Part shown: one piece after another, positions 1 to 11,247 of the stretch
How the letters are laid out: the number at the start of each line of letters is the position of its first letter
Numbering within the stretch: the first letter of the stretch is position 1
Assembly (NCBI RefSeq): GCF_036884655.1
Contig: NC_088342.1
Location: 17,609,501-17,673,500 of the forward strand
Direction: 5' to 3'
Length of the DNA stretch: 64,000 bases
Origin: Musa acuminata AAA Group
Lineage: Eukaryota > Streptophyta > Magnoliopsida > Zingiberales > Musaceae
Program-made: the position numbers and the translations under genes
The notes under the pieces: model-generated
The model's input: only the letters and a program-made list of their open reading frames with translations
Database searches by the model: none
What the model was told of the DNA's origin: nothing

Positions 1-1
1 T

Positions 2-2332
2 CGATCAGATAATGGTGGCGAGTACAGGGGTCCTTTTGAGAATTATTGTAGGTTCCGTGGTATCAGGCTTGAGAAAACAGTTCCTAAAACTCCTCAGCAG
101 AACGGTGTGGCAGAAAGGATGAACAGAACCATTGAAGAAAGGATTAGGTGTATGTTTTCCCATGCCAAGTTACCGAAGTCATTTTGGGGGGAGGCTATGA
201 GAACTACAGTTGACCTGATAAATCTTTCTCCATCAGTTCCTCTGCAATGTGATGTTCCAGAGAGAGTATGGAGAGGAAAAGATATATCTTATAATCACTT
301 AAAAGTCTTTGGGTGTAAAGCATTTGTTCATATTCCCAAAGATGAGAGGTCCAAGCTTGATAGTAAAGCAAAAGCATGTATCTTCTTGGGATATGGTCAT
401 TAAGAGTTTGGTTACAGATTATGGGATCTAGTGAACAAGAAGATTATTAGAAGCAGAGATGTTGTGTTTCTTGAAGACCAATTGTTTGATGATGGTGATA
501 ATATTGAGAAGCCAGAAACCTCTATTTATATTCCTTGGAGTTTGGGTCTAGTTCCTTCACCTATAGTTCATGATGATCATGGGGGAGATAAACAAGAAGA
601 TTGTGGTGAGAATACCAGTGATGATACACCTATAGTTGATGATGCTGAACCAACTGAACCAGCACCTCCACCACCAGTTGAGATTCCATTGAGAAGATCC
701 ACTAGAGAGCGACAACCCTCTACCAGATATCCTCCACATGAGTATGCTATGCTTACTGACGAGGGAGAGCCAGAAACTTACTAAGAAGCTATTCTACATG
801 AGAATAAGAATGAGTGGGTTAAAGCCATGCAAGAAGAGATGAGATCCTTGCTTGAGAATCACACCTATGACTTGGTAAAGTTGCCTAAAGAGAAGAAAGC
901 TCTCAAGAATAAGTGGGTTTATAAATTGAAGACTGAAAATAATAGCTCACAACAGAGATACAAGGCACGACTAGTTGTGAAAGGATTCAGTCAGAAGAAA
1001 GGTATTGACCTTGAAGAAATATTTTCTCCGGTTGTAAAAATGTCCTCTATCCGAGTTGTTCTTGGTTTGGCTGTCCGCTTGAATTTAGAAGTTGAACAAC
1101 TTGATGTAAAAACAACATTTCTTCATGGTGACTTAGAAGAAGAAATTTACATGGAGCAACCAGAAGGTTTCAAAGTGAAGGGAAAAGAAAATAAGGTGTG
1201 TAAGCTTAGGAAAAGCTTATATGGACTCAAACAGGCACCTAGACAAATATATAAGAAGTTTGATTCCTTTATGATGAGCCAAGGGTATGATAGAACCACA
1301 TTTGATCATTGTGTGTTTATGAAGAAATTTTCAGATGATGATTTTATTATTTTACTACTATATGTTGATGATATGCTGATTGTTGGCCATGATGTTGGAA
1401 AAATTGGAAAGCTTAAAAGAGAGCTAAGTAAGTCTTTTGCCATGAAAGACTTGGGATCGGTGAAACAAATACTTGGCATGAAGATTCTTCGTGATAGGAA
1501 GAAAAGAAAGATTTGGCTATCTCAGGAGACTTACATTGAAAAGGTTCTTGAAAGATTCAATATGAGTAAAGCCAAAGCAGTTTGTTCTCCACTTGCAGGT
1601 CATTTCAAGTTGAGTTCGAAACAATGTCCTACAAGTGAGAAAGAAAAAGAAGAAATGTCCAGAGTGCCTTACTCATCTGCAGTAGGCAGTTTGATGTATG
1701 CTATGGTTTATACTAGGCCAGATATAGCTCATGTAATTGGAGTTGTCAGTCGATTTCTCTCAAATCCTGGAAAGGAACATTGGGCAGCAGTGAAATGGAT
1801 ATTAAGATATCTAAAAGGTACTTCCAGGTTGTGTTTATGTTTTGGCAGTGATGAACCTGTGTTAGAAGGCTACACAGATGCAGACATGGCAAGTGATACT
1901 AATTCCAGGAAGTCCACTTCGAGATTCTTGATGACATTTGTAGGAGGAGCAGTCTCTTGGCAGTCTAAGTTACAGAAGTGTGTTGCTCTATCAACCAAAG
2001 AAGCAGAATATAAAGCAATTACTGAAGCCTGCAAGGAAACTTTATGGATGAAAACGTTTCTACAGGAATTGAGCTTGAAACAGGAAGGATATACTGTTTA
2101 CTGTGATAGTCAGAGTGCCATTCACCTCTCCAAGAATTCAACATACCATTCTAGATCCAAGCATATTGATGTGAGATATCACTGGATTCGTGATGTGCTT
2201 GAGTTGAAAGAATTACAGTTGGAAAATGTGCATACCAATGATAATGGTTCAGATATGTTGACAAAGTATTTGCCTAAGGAGAAGCTTGAAGCATGTAGGC
2301 GAAGAGCGGGCTTGGTACAACCCACCATATGA
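2..2332 (+). pseudogene. Ty1/copia pol (Tork/TNT1-like), 3' part: integrase end, RT, RNase H
   Basis: One reading frame runs from the window edge to TGA at 2,330-2,332, broken only by TAA at 401-403 and 782-784. In order it holds the end of the integrase core (SDNGGEY and GVAER, the second Asp and the Glu of DDE), the GKDISYNHLKVFGC region, an acidic/proline-rich linker, reverse transcriptase with YVDDMLIVG, and RNase H with YTDADMASD, STKEAEY and DSQSAIHL. This order (integrase before RT) defines Ty1/copia. The sequence resembles TNT1-94-type polyproteins, which copy and integrate element RNA. RT and RNase H look complete, while gag, protease and the integrase start lie left of the window. 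The two stops make this copy non-coding as a polyprotein. Confidence 0.93.
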
Positions 2333-2348
2333 GCTGGAGGGGGAGAAT
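2333..2348 (+). other. Polypurine tract of the copia element
   Basis: A purine-rich run (GGAGGGGGAGAA) lies between the pol stop codon and the first TG of the LTR. This is the normal place for the plus-strand primer of an LTR retrotransposon and it fixes the LTR start. Confidence 0.8.
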
Positions 2349-3045
2349 TGTTGGGTCCAGCCCATATGTGGGCTTGGACAATTGGGCCTATTGAGCCCAA
2401 ATCAGCAAATGAAAGAAATTAAAAAAAGGAGAGAGAAGGTGAGGAAAATAGATCAGATTGCAGCGTGCAGCGTGCGACATGTAGAGAAAAGAGGAGAGAA
2501 AAATAGAGAGAGAAAGATTAGATTTCTGAGTTTTCTGCTTGACGATCGGTGGCCAAAAGTTGTCAGTTTTGGCCCAAATTTTATGTGGAGAATCCTTGCA
2601 GTAAACTCTACAATCCTAACGGTGTTGATCTGCAGTTTACCCTCTCTAAGGTACTTTCCTGTGATATCCACTTTGTGAGACCTAGAATTCTCTTTTGAGG
2701 AGATCCATCCTATATGATGAAGATATGCTATTTTTGAGCGAAGATCTATGATCTTGATGTTATTTTGATCCTCTAGTTATTCTAGAGAAGACCTACTGTA
2801 AACCTGTTATCATTATTATTGATAGTGGAAGTTTAAGGTGGACTACGGTCCCATGGTTTTTCCCACATTGGATTTTTCACGTTAAAAAGATTTGGTCTCA
2901 CTGTGCGATTGATTTTTGATTTATTGTTTATGCTGTGCTGGTTGATATTTTCATTTGGATATCAAGTTGGTATTTTGATGAGGAACCTATTTTAATACAT
3001 AAAGAGGGAAAAAATTATTCCGCTTTAACAGGTTTCTTCCCAACA
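2349..3045 (+). repeat. 3' LTR of the Tork/TNT1-like copia element
   Basis: The LTR begins TGTTGGG and ends CCCAACA, a perfect 7-bp terminal inverted repeat, and is 697 bp long. It follows the polypurine tract directly. The next five bases, GCTTG, should be the target-site duplication, but the 5' copy is outside the window. The DNA to the right is tail sequence of a SIRE-type element, so this copia probably inserted into that older element. Small open frames across 2,286-2,678 lie within the LTR and are not genes. Confidence 0.88.
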
Positions 3046-3577
3046 GCTTGCTATCTTGAACATCACTATCTTGCCAATCTCAAGAAGTAAAACTTGCAAC
3101 TTGCATATTGCAATAGGAAGCAAGAATCGCTAGCTTACACACTTCAACAAGAAAACTATCTTGCATTTGCTTTCGAAATTTTTGCTAGCTTGCATGTTGT
3201 AAACTTGCTATCTTACTACCTTACATATCTAAAACTTGATAGCTTGCATGATGTAACACTTGCTAAATTTTCTAGCTTACAAATTGCATGATGATAAAAC
3301 TTGATATTATGTTTTTCATGCAATGATTTGAACTTATATCACAAACACTTGAGAGTTGGAACTTCTCCTTTTTGTTGATGACAAAGGGGGAGAAATCTGA
3401 TCATGTTATGCATGATGATGTGTTGCAAATATTCATGATAAAATTTGCAATGACTTGAATTCAGCTTGAATTCAAGGTTCTATCAATATGGCATATTGAT
3501 AGGGGGGTTTGTTTAAACTCCGGGAGTTAAGGTTAACTCCGTCATCAATTGGTTGTCATCATCGAAAAGGGGGAGAT
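3046..3577 (+). mobile_element. 3' untranslated tail of a SIRE/Maximus-type copia element
   Basis: There is no credible coding sequence. The segment is rich in short CTTGC/TAGCTTG repeats, has a run GGGGGAGAAAT near 3,385, and ends with a purine tract AAAAGGGGGAGAT against the LTR start at 3,578. Long non-coding tails with a second purine-rich box are typical of plant SIRE/Maximus elements. The coding part is absent, presumably lying left of the younger copia insertion. Confidence 0.6.
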
Positions 3578-5204
3578 TGTTGAATCTTGGATTTTGATGA
3601 TGAAACCAATTGATAGTATTTATGATTTGATCTATGTTTTGAGTGATGCAGGATGCTTCGATCAGAGAGAAACAATTAAAGCAGGAAGAATCATGTTAGG
3701 CCAAAGGAAAACATGTCAAAAGATTGGACGTCGGGTTGGAGGATCGATCGACATATCGACAGAAGGCTTTGGGCCATGGATTCGGGCATCGGGCCAAGAA
3801 GAGCGGATATTGCGCCAAGGATATCAGAGTTGTAGAGGTTAACTAGCTGATTGGGCAATAGGTCGTAAGAGATGACAATGCACCGAAGAATCAAACAAAG
3901 CGTTGATGGACCAATGACATGCCGGACTACACGATTCATGCTTAGTAATAATTGTATAGATTGAAGTGCATTTTTATATGTGTAGGATTAACTATGATAG
4001 CAAGGCATAAAGCAAAATGAAGTCCCGGAGTCAAGAACGCGATTTTGTTGGGAGTTTGAGAGTTCATCAGAATTCCGGACGTTCGTCAGAAGTTCTGTTA
4101 GAATTGACTGAGAAGTCTCGGAGCTTGCTAAAGAAGCTCGACGGAACTCGCCAAGAAGATCATCATGAAGTCCAAGAGCTTGCGGGAGTCCACTGGAACA
4201 TTACCGAGAGATCATCGGAAGTTCGTTGGAAGATCGTCGGAAGCTTGCTAGAAGAAACCTAGACTTACGACTTTGTTTAACTTAGTAAATGTCTTAAAAT
4301 TCATAGTTAGCATATAATAGGGATTAGAATTGGTCCAACCCAATTAGGGGATAGTTGGGCCAAGTTTTGGCTGTGTTGGGCCAAGAGAGGCCGAAACAGT
4401 GACCAAACAGGTCAAATCGTCGTGGCACAATCTCTAAGACTATGTCAGGCGGTGGTACCGCTAGTTTGGGCAGTGGTACCACCCAGAATCAGTCTCCGAG
4501 ACTGTCTAGGCGGTGGTACCGCTAGTCTGGGTGATGGTACCGCCCAATGTCAGGCTGCAGGCGATGGTACCACCCATTGCAAGCTGTGGTACCGCCCGTA
4601 CCCTAAAATTTTAGGGGTTTAGATTTTGGGCTCCAAATTTGAATCCATTTGGGGCCTATAAATACCCCAGCTATTCCTACATAGATAAGCAAGAAATATT
4701 GAGCAAAACCTTGTGATTCTAAAGTTATAAACCTTAGAAAGTTGAGTTCCCTCCTCCTAAAACTTAGAGAGAGTTCTAAGGGAGGTGTGAGAGGGATACC
4801 CTGTAAAAGAGGGTTGTAAAAGGTTGTTTCATAAACCTGTGAAAACGAGAAGAGGGGTGTAAAAGGGTAGTTGGTCTTCACCCATTGAAAGAAGACCGAT
4901 AGTGGATGCCGATGGCCTCGATAGAAGAGGAATCAGCAAAGTGGATATAGGTCACGACGACCGAACCACTATAAAAATCTGGTTTGCGTTTTTCTTGTGC
5001 AATTTACTTTACTGCAAACCACTTTACTTGCTTTACATCGACTACGCTCTTCCGTACGCTTTCAAAGTTAATACCTTTATGAAATAGTTTTTCGTCAGAA
5101 ATGGATTTAATCGCAATGAAATTTTGAATCGACGTAATTTTTACTGCTGCACTAATTCACCCTCCCCCCTCTTAGTGCCAACTCTTTTCCTAACATTCCC
5201 AACA
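3578..5204 (+). repeat. LTR of a SIRE/Maximus-type copia element
   Basis: The segment starts TGTTGAATC directly after a polypurine tract and ends near CCCAACA, about 1.63 kb. The long LTR, the opening sequence and the C-rich end (CCTCCCCCCTCTTAGTGCC) match SIRE-type LTRs. The exact end is uncertain: TAACA at 5,195 is the alternative. Short open frames at 3,549-3,842, 4,017-4,262 and 4,603-4,881 have no recognisable protein content. A TATA-like TATAAATACC lies at about 4,659, soon after the GGTACC array. Confidence 0.72.
4447..4598 (+). repeat. GGTACC-rich degenerate array inside the SIRE LTR
   Basis: Six GGTACC hexamers lie within about 150 bp, mostly in the larger palindromic context GCGGTGGTACCGC or ATGGTACCGCCC, spaced roughly 20-40 bp. 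A mutated version (GATACCGCC, AGTACCGC, GGTATTACC) is found at 5,405-5,570 in the neighbouring older LTR, so the array belongs to the LTR family. It lies upstream of the TATA-like box, where LTR enhancers usually sit. Any regulatory role is inference. Confidence 0.7.
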
Positions 5205-6128
5205 TGTATAATATGCTAAAAACTTCATAATTGTGCTAGATATGTGGTTGATTTTTAAAATCTTGATCGAGGTCTTTTAGGGTCAAATTAAGTTGGTATT
5301 AGGCGAAAACCATGCCAACTTGTCAAGGAACCCATTGGGCTCAAACCAAGACCGAATTAGGTCTATTAGAAGCTAAATCGATAACCTAAAGTATGCCTAA
5401 GTAGCGATACCGCCAAGCCCAGGTAGTAGTACCGCTTGAGTTAACCGAAAATCATTGTTTGTATTTTTTTTATGGTAGTACCACCTAGGGCGGCGATGGT
5501 ATTACCTTGGCCTATGGTAATACCACCAAAGCCTTGATTCATGGCCTCGTTATAGTAATAGTACCGCTAGTACCCCAAAATTTTTGGAATTTAAAATTTT
5601 TTTCCTCCATTCTTGTAGCCTTTTGCCTAATAAATACTTTTCTCATGCTTGATGGATGGAGCACTAATTCCTAAGTACAAAAGTATTGTAGACTCTCTCT
5701 TTCAACATTATTTGAGTCTCTTCCTCCTTGAGATTAGAGGAGATTCTAAGTTATAGAAGGTAAGAGATTTTATAAAAGAAAGATTATGAATGTTCTCTCC
5801 AAAGCCTATTAAAAGCAGAAAATCTGTAACAAGGATAGTTGATCTTCACTTGTTAGAAATAAGATCGGTAATGAAAACCGATGACATCGACAAAAGAGGA
5901 ATTAGGAATAGACATAAGTCGGGAAGACCAAACCACTATAAATTGGTTTGCAATCCTTTTCTTCCTTATGATTTGTTATTGTTTACTCATTTATTTTACT
6001 CACAACCTTTACTCACATTCTTAGTTAATTATATTTTCAATATGGATTTATCGATCAAATTTTAAAATCAGTTTAAATTTGTTATAACACTAATTCAACT
6101 CCTCCCTAGTGCCATTAAGATCCTAACA
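5205..6128 (+). repeat. Diverged second SIRE-type LTR (3' portion)
   Basis: The order of sequence blocks parallels the preceding LTR: GTACC-like repeats, TTCTAAG, a segment ending GGTAGTTGATCTTCAC-like, AAGATCGGTA, GATGACATCGACA AAGAGGAAT, GACCAAACCACTATAA and an end with CTCCCTAGTGCC then CCTAACA. It is much more diverged and AT-shifted, so it is older. No adjoining coding region or target duplication is visible. The open frame at 5,790-6,065 is LTR sequence. Confidence 0.6.
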
Positions 6129-6189
6129 CCCACTGCTATCACTTTCACTTTAAAATAATATAATGTTCTTTTGATTTTTGGGTTAAAAG

Positions 6190-6990
6190 AAATCCCTACA
6201 AGTTATTAATAATATGAGTTGAAGTACCAAAATCTATCCACCAAGCATTAGAAGGGATTTTAGTAATGCTTAATTCAAAATATACAAAAGTAAATATTTT
6301 ACCTCATTTTTCAAACTAAGCTTTACATTTAGTGTAGTCCTTCTTATATCCTTTCTTACCAAAAAAAAAAAAAAGACACTTTATTATAAAGACTTTTTTT
6401 TCTTAAGTCTAAGCAAAATTTTTAAACCTAACAAACTTCTTTGACCTTTTCTTGTTACCAAGTCTTTGAGAAATAGTTAAAACATCATGAGCCTTTTTGT
6501 GCTTCAATCTTAATTCCTCTTGCTACATATACTTATTAACTAATTCAAGTTCCATAGGATCTTAAACAACCCAAATTATGAATGAAAAGAATTAGGAATA
6601 AATTATATAAGAAAAGACTTGCCAACACTCATGACTAAGGAATTAAACTTGTCAAATTTATTAGCCATATAAAGATATGATCTCTAGTTTTTTAGTACCA
6701 TCATATTGAGCTATAGTCAACTCCTTCATCAGAGTGCTAGATAATGATTTATTAATAATTTTGAAACGTTCTTCAATAGTCTTTAAGTATTTCACAACGC
6801 TATTTATCAATGATAATCAAATCTTCATATTATTTACAATTATCATTTTTATGAATATCAGACTAAACTTATTAGATCTTTCCCAAGTATTAAGATCCAA
6901 TACATCTAATGTAAACTACACATGCTAAAGAAGAATTACTAAAATTATAAATTTTTTTTTTGAGTTATCAAGTTATAATGAACTATTTAT
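6190..6990 (-). pseudogene. Decayed Ty1/copia gag-protease relic
   Basis: Read on the minus strand with many stops and frameshifts, the block shows YLKTIEERFKIINKSL, TLMKELTIAQYDG, a basic stretch, remnants of a zinc-knuckle region (GYKKDYTKCKA) and WWIDFGTSTHI, a degraded form of the copia protease motif with DSG changed to DFG. This is the copia gag order followed by protease. The AT-rich composition and frequent breaks indicate age. The lineage cannot be named. Confidence 0.62.
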
Positions 6991-7800
6991 ATTATAAATA
7001 TTTCTCCTTTCAATGAAATATTGATATATTTAATATTCACTTAATATCACAATTATCAAGAAATCCATATGTCTTTGTGATGTTACCTTTAGGAATATAA
7101 CCCTAATATGCCTGGTTATTCAAACAATAATATCCTTCCTCATCATATAATTAATTAAAAAATACTATCCTTGAAATTATCTAAATCTCTTAATTATGAG
7201 TATTATTATAAATATTATTTTTTAAATATAATTTTATTAATTTAAACCATTTTATTGACTATAAGATTAATAAAAATATAAAATAAATAATAAATTATTT
7301 ATTTAATTTATATCTCAAAAGTCTATCATCCAATGTCACTTTGATAACTACCAATCAAACAAAATTTAGAGATATAAACTATAAATAATATTCACTTATT
7401 TTTTTTAATACTATTATTATGTAAAATTTATTCAATAAAATATCATAATAATAATTGAATATAAATATTAATAAGCACAATTAAGTAATCAAGAATAAAC
7501 AAAAGGCTTTCGTGTGAAACTAAATAGTATTTCATAAATTTCTTTTATACTCATATATTTAATAACTGCATAAATATCTATAATAATAATAATAGTAATA
7601 ATAATAATAATAATAATTTCTAAATAACATAAATAATCAAATTAAACAATAATAAATTATGTTACATGGCTAGTAATAATAAAAATAAAACTAAAATATC
7701 TATAATTTATTTTTCTTTAATTTTGATAAAATTATTTATCAAATTTTTTATGACATAATTTATATTATTGTTGATGAATTATGGCTATGGAAGAATGATG
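6991..7800. other. AT-rich stretch without recognisable genes
   Basis: The sequence is strongly AT-rich with many short poly-A/T runs, no long open frame and no conserved peptide. It may continue the decayed copia element or be old intergenic DNA. The only defined feature is the TAA microsatellite. Confidence 0.5.
7580..7618. repeat. TAA trinucleotide microsatellite
   Basis: About thirteen TAA units lie in a row with one TAG interruption. Such AT-rich trinucleotide runs are common in plant intergenic DNA and often vary in length between individuals. Confidence 0.9.
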
Positions 7801-8060
7801 CTAAATCTGAAGGGCAAAAATATAAACAAAGGATATTGACAGAAAATAAACTATTCATAAGGGTCAGATTCCAATTTTGTCATTAAGGACATACTTCAAA
7901 ATTAGATAATATCGATCGAAAACAAAAAATTTAATAAGGGTAAGATTGGAATTTTGTCATTAAGGATATAGATAAAAAATTGTTAATTTTGAAGGACAAA
8001 ATTGAAACTAAGGATATAGATTGAAATTAATTGATTCCGAAGGGTAAAATTGACCTTAAC
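7800..8060. repeat. Degenerate repeats of an AAGGG..TTGTCATTAAGGA motif
   Basis: The block AAGGGTMAGATT followed by AATTTTGTCATTAAGGAYATA occurs at about 7,859 and 7,937. Partial versions (GAAGGACAAAATTGAAACTAAGGATATA, split by changes; AAGGGTAAAATTGAC) occur at about 7,992 and 8,040. The spacing is roughly 50-80 bp and irregular. It leads straight into the GC-rich island. No coding content is seen. Confidence 0.55.
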
Positions 8061-8530
8061 CGGGCGGAAACTGAACCCACTTTTCTCCCAACTGCTACCG
8101 CAGCCCTAGTGCGATTCCCACGCGCGAGTCTCAACTCTAACGCACCATCGCCGGCGGATTGGCGCTGCCAGCCGACCATCACAGCACTTTGGACCACCGC
8201 GAGCAAGCCCGCAACTTTTGCTAGCTGTCGTCGTCCGTCACCTGCCTGCGCTGTGCAGGCCTACTTCACCCTCCGCGCGTGCCGTCAACGCAGCACCGCC
8301 GTCCGCAGTCAGCAGCGCACCCCGGGAGGGCCGTCGGAAGCCGCCGCCCTCAACAGGGCTGTCGCATCCGCCGTTACCCACAGCAGTAGTCGGTGCACGC
8401 AGCGCTGCCGCCAGCGCAACCGCTGCACGCGGCAAGGCCGACGACCAAGGCAGACCGCGGCTCTTGACAGTCCTGTCGCGTGCAGTAACAACCGCCCACA
8501 GTAGGGCCGCCGCCCGCAGCAACGCTACTA
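8061..8530. other. GC-rich CpG-dense island with overlapping open frames
   Basis: About 470 bp of GC-rich, CpG-dense DNA stands out from AT-rich flanks. Overlapping open frames on both strands (8,031-8,504 plus, 8,218-8,571 plus, 8,238-8,588 minus) encode low-complexity Ala/Arg/Pro/Thr peptides, as expected when a GC-rich sequence lacks stops by chance. There are repeated CGCAGC/GCCGCC and GCACGCG motifs. No start context, splice signal or family match is visible. It could be a transposon fragment or a dead first exon. Confidence 0.4.
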
Positions 8531-9451
8531 AATCAATAGATCCTATGATGCGAACACCAAAATCGGAATAGAAAATATCTTTTCCCAAGCGAAGATGATA
8601 ATAAACATATCTAATAAAAAATAATAAATCTTTTTACATGACTATTTTACGATGTGATTAAATGATAAATAAATTTAATCACATACATAGATCTCAATTT
8701 TTTTTATTACATAAAATAAATAGATTTCATTAACTTATGATTCTGATATCATATCAATTGTTAAAAAATAACTATAATGTGAAAAACAATTATACCAATG
8801 ATAGAAATTTGTTTGAGAAAAAGATGTCAACTTCGTCTCCGCTTATATCCAATTCCTCTCTGACGATTGTTATCGATGAAGTTAGGCTCTGCCTATTTTT
8901 AGGCAAGAAGACGGAATGCATAAAAGGAGGAGAAAATGTTTAAAAAGGTATCTTTGAATATTCTTTTCATCTGTATCAATATTTAATATTTAGATTTACA
9001 TAAATATTAATAATTAGATATTTGATTAGAATTCAATCATAAATTTTAAAATATTTTATTTATTAAATTACGAGCCACATATGATTAACAGCTTATTATT
9101 CGATAAAATGATATGAAAATTACTTTTGTCTACTCATTCTCATCTTTTATATATATTTTTTTAATTGATTAATCGTGACAACCGCAATAGATTCTGGATT
9201 TCGGAACAACAGTCACTAGCAAGAGCGAGAGAATGGTTATAACATCAATGCAAATTACGTTGTTCCAGTAAAATAAAAGACATCAGCAATTGAAATCCAC
9301 AGCTTTCAGCATCAGATGAGTTTTAAGTACATCATCAGCACAAGTAACCCGAATACAGTGAAGTGCATTTCAGTCGAAGGAGAACAGCATCCCAAGAGAG
9401 GAGATAGGATTTAAGAGGGTAGCTTCCTTCTTGTTCCTTCTTTTGGTTAGC
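8531..9451. other. AT-rich intergenic DNA, possible old LTR fragment; 3' flank of PSB27
   Basis: No gene is seen. Near 8,740-8,760 the plus strand reads TTCTGATATCATATCAATTG. This resembles a decayed reverse-complement methionine-tRNA primer site (TCTGATACCA) next to an LTR end, so an old minus-strand LTR may start there, but no partner was found. The last 200 bp before 9,452 are the downstream flank and probable 3' UTR of PSB27. Confidence 0.35.
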
Positions 9452-9970
9452 CTACCTCCCCCGGATAAGAGCCTTCTCGGCGGCGTCCACCTCTTCCAAG
9501 ATGCGGGTCTTGCGCTTGGCGGGGATGGGCGACGTGGGGCCGAAGCTGATGTAGTGGCCGGAGACGGCATTGAGAGCGGAGTACATGTCTCTAAAGGAGG
9601 CCCGCCCCAGCAGCGCCTTCTCCCTCCGGTACTTGGCCACCCATGAGTTGGACGCCTCCCGCAGCTCCGCCACGGCCGCGGCCACGTTGGCGTCTTTCTT
9701 GTCCATGCCGATAGTGATCCGCAGCTTCCCGATCATATCTGCCGTCTCCCTAACGTACTCCTCGTCCGAGGCCGCGAACGCCGATGGGGGCACCGGGACG
9801 AGCAGCAGCGCCACCGAGGACGACAGGATCACGGCGAGTTCCCGGCGGCTTACGGCTTGGCTGCTGCCCGGAACCGCATTGGCTATGGTGGCAACGAGGG
9901 ATGGAGATGGAGAGGCTGCAGGTCTTGAGGAAAGGGAGGTGGGTGCAGCAAGCAGTGAAGAACAAGCCAT
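9452..9970 (-). CDS. PSB27: Photosystem II repair/assembly protein Psb27, chloroplastic
   Basis: This is an intronless 172-residue protein. Psb27 is a thylakoid-lumen factor that binds CP43-containing photosystem II intermediates and assists assembly of the manganese cluster and repair after photodamage. Residues 1-40 are Ser/Ala-rich, like a chloroplast transit peptide. They are followed by twin arginines at 42-43, a hydrophobic stretch at 45-62 and the cleavage motif AFA at 64-66, a bipartite lumen-targeting signal of Tat type. The mature part holds the family blocks ELREASNSWVAKYRREKALL, SFRDMYSALNAVSGHY and SFGPTSPIPAKRK. The ATG at 9,970 is preferred over an in-frame one at 10,105 because it matches plant Psb27 N-termini and the extra 45 residues look like 5' UTR. 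The length fits the family, and no break is seen. The coding sequence is GC-rich, unlike its flanks. Confidence 0.96.
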   Translation of the reverse strand: MACSSLLAAPTSLSSRPAASPSPSLVATIANAVPGSSQAVSRRELAVILSSSVALLLVPVPPSAFAASDEEYVRETADMIGKLRITIGMDKKDANVAAAVAELREASNSWVAKYRREKALLGRASFRDMYSALNAVSGHYISFGPTSPIPAKRKTRILEEVDAAEKALIRGR

Positions 9971-9994
9971 ACTGCTGTGCTTCGTAGAAAATTG

Positions 9995-10060
9995 GATAGA
10001 GAGGATATACGGGAGAGAAGGGTTACGAGTGCCACGTTGGCTTATCTTGTTATCCTGACT
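9995..10060 (-). promoter_or_regulatory. Candidate light-responsive promoter of PSB27
   Basis: Upstream of the PSB27 ATG on the minus strand are a GATAAG I-box (10,041-10,046), an ACGTGGC G-box-like core (10,031-10,037), a GGATAAC variant just upstream, and a TATA-like TATATCC around 10,001-10,007. I-box plus G-box-like pairs are common in promoters of photosynthesis genes, which fits the product. The transcription start is not known. If it lies further upstream these motifs would be in the 5' UTR. Confidence 0.45.
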
Positions 10061-10105
10061 CACCGAGTTGGAATCGTGGATGTGGATCATGTGGATATCC
10101 AGCAT

Positions 10106-11085
10106 TGTAATTAGGTTGGATCGTGAGCTGCTTCAAAGCATTATTTTTATCAAGGGTCATCTAAACAGCTAATTATTTGGAAATAATAAATACGTATACA
10201 TCTTTCGAACTGGTCATCTTTTACTGCGTAAGTCATGAGAGTTTGAAGGAGTAAAGAATGTAATTAGGCTAACGGGAGAAGAAAAGGCTACATTCCACGG
10301 GATGCTAATGGAAGATGTCTGCGGACTGGACACTAGTATGTCCAACATAAAAATCCTTTACAATATGAGACTCGAGATTTAAGCAAATCCAACTCAAGAC
10401 AAATCCCGTCTTCAAATCGTAGGCGAGCTAACTAGCTTGGAATTTTTGTTAATATTTTTTTTCAGAAGATGCTAGCTACCTTAGCTAGCAAAGGCTTTAA
10501 AAGTTTTGACAGATTAAGTCAATATCCTGATATCAAATTCCCTTTCACCACTTACCCATTGTAAAAAAAAAAAAAAAAAAAATCTAATTCAAGACAAATT
10601 TTGACACTCGGAATTTTGATGGATGGATAAGGCTCATTATTTTGTCTGCATTCACTAGTTTTGATAATACAATCAAGCCATCATCTGCATTATCTGCTAA
10701 ACTCTTTAGAAATAATTATTTGTGGGCGAATCACATTCCACCCGTGTTGCTTCTCCTTTGGATAAATGTCAGTAGGAACAACTTGCAATAGGATACACAC
10801 AACACATTCATTCATGATGAAAGATGGAGGAGACCCTTCAACTTAAGCACATAATGTACCATGCAAGACACGAAATTACTACATCCGGCCATTAATGCTT
10901 TCTTGCAGTTCCTTTTACCAATGATCCTTCCATCTCTCACTCGCAACTTGAAGACTTCACCCATGCTGAGAAGAAAACCATCTCATATGGTTCTTGATAA
11001 TGAGCCTCAGAATTTTTGGCAAGAACATTATAGAAATGGTAATGTTTACGACTCCTGCCAATCTTTTTCCTCTACCCAGTGGGAG
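10106..11085. other. Intergenic DNA and probable 3' UTR of the kinase gene
   Basis: No coding sequence is supported. There is a poly-A run at about 10,563-10,581. The roughly 200 bp before 11,086 lie downstream of the kinase stop codon on the minus strand and probably hold its 3' UTR. An open frame on the plus strand at 10,861-11,154 is antisense to that gene's end and is not considered real. Confidence 0.5.
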
Positions 11086-11247
11086 TTAGAACTTCTGAGG
11101 ATTCCTTATACCAGATGGACTAGGAACATTGGAACTCATGCTTGCAGTTCTTAGTAACTTACGGAATTCAGACAAGCTAATCTTTCCGTCTTTGTCAATA
11201 TCAGCTTCCTCTAGTAATGGTTCGATAGAACCCCTCAACCCTGTATG
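11086..11247 (-). CDS. Calcium-dependent protein kinase, last coding exon (EF-hand 4)
   Basis: The exon follows a clear acceptor (TTTCATTTGCAG) and ends at a stop codon, 53 residues. It begins HTGLRGSIEPLLEEAD and holds EF-hand loop DIDKDGKISLSE, with Asp/Asp/Asp/Gly/Glu at calcium-binding positions. It then continues with EFRKLLRTASM and the tail NVPSPSGIRNPQKF. This tail is typical of group IV plant CDPKs (CPK16/18/28 type), Ser/Thr kinases activated by calcium through a C-terminal calmodulin-like domain. The frame joins in phase 0 with the exon at 11,684-11,857. Confidence 0.93.
   Translation of the reverse strand, partial: HTGLRGSIEPLLEEADIDKDGKISLSEFRKLLRTASMSSNVPSPSGIRNPQKF

Noticed and set aside
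8031..8588. Three overlapping long open frames suggesting a novel Ala/Arg-rich gene
   Set aside because: Frames on both strands are open because the DNA is GC-rich. Peptides are low complexity with no motif or splice signals.
10861..11154. 97-codon open frame on the plus strand
   Set aside because: It is antisense to the last CDPK exon and its 3' flank, whose minus-strand coding is clear.
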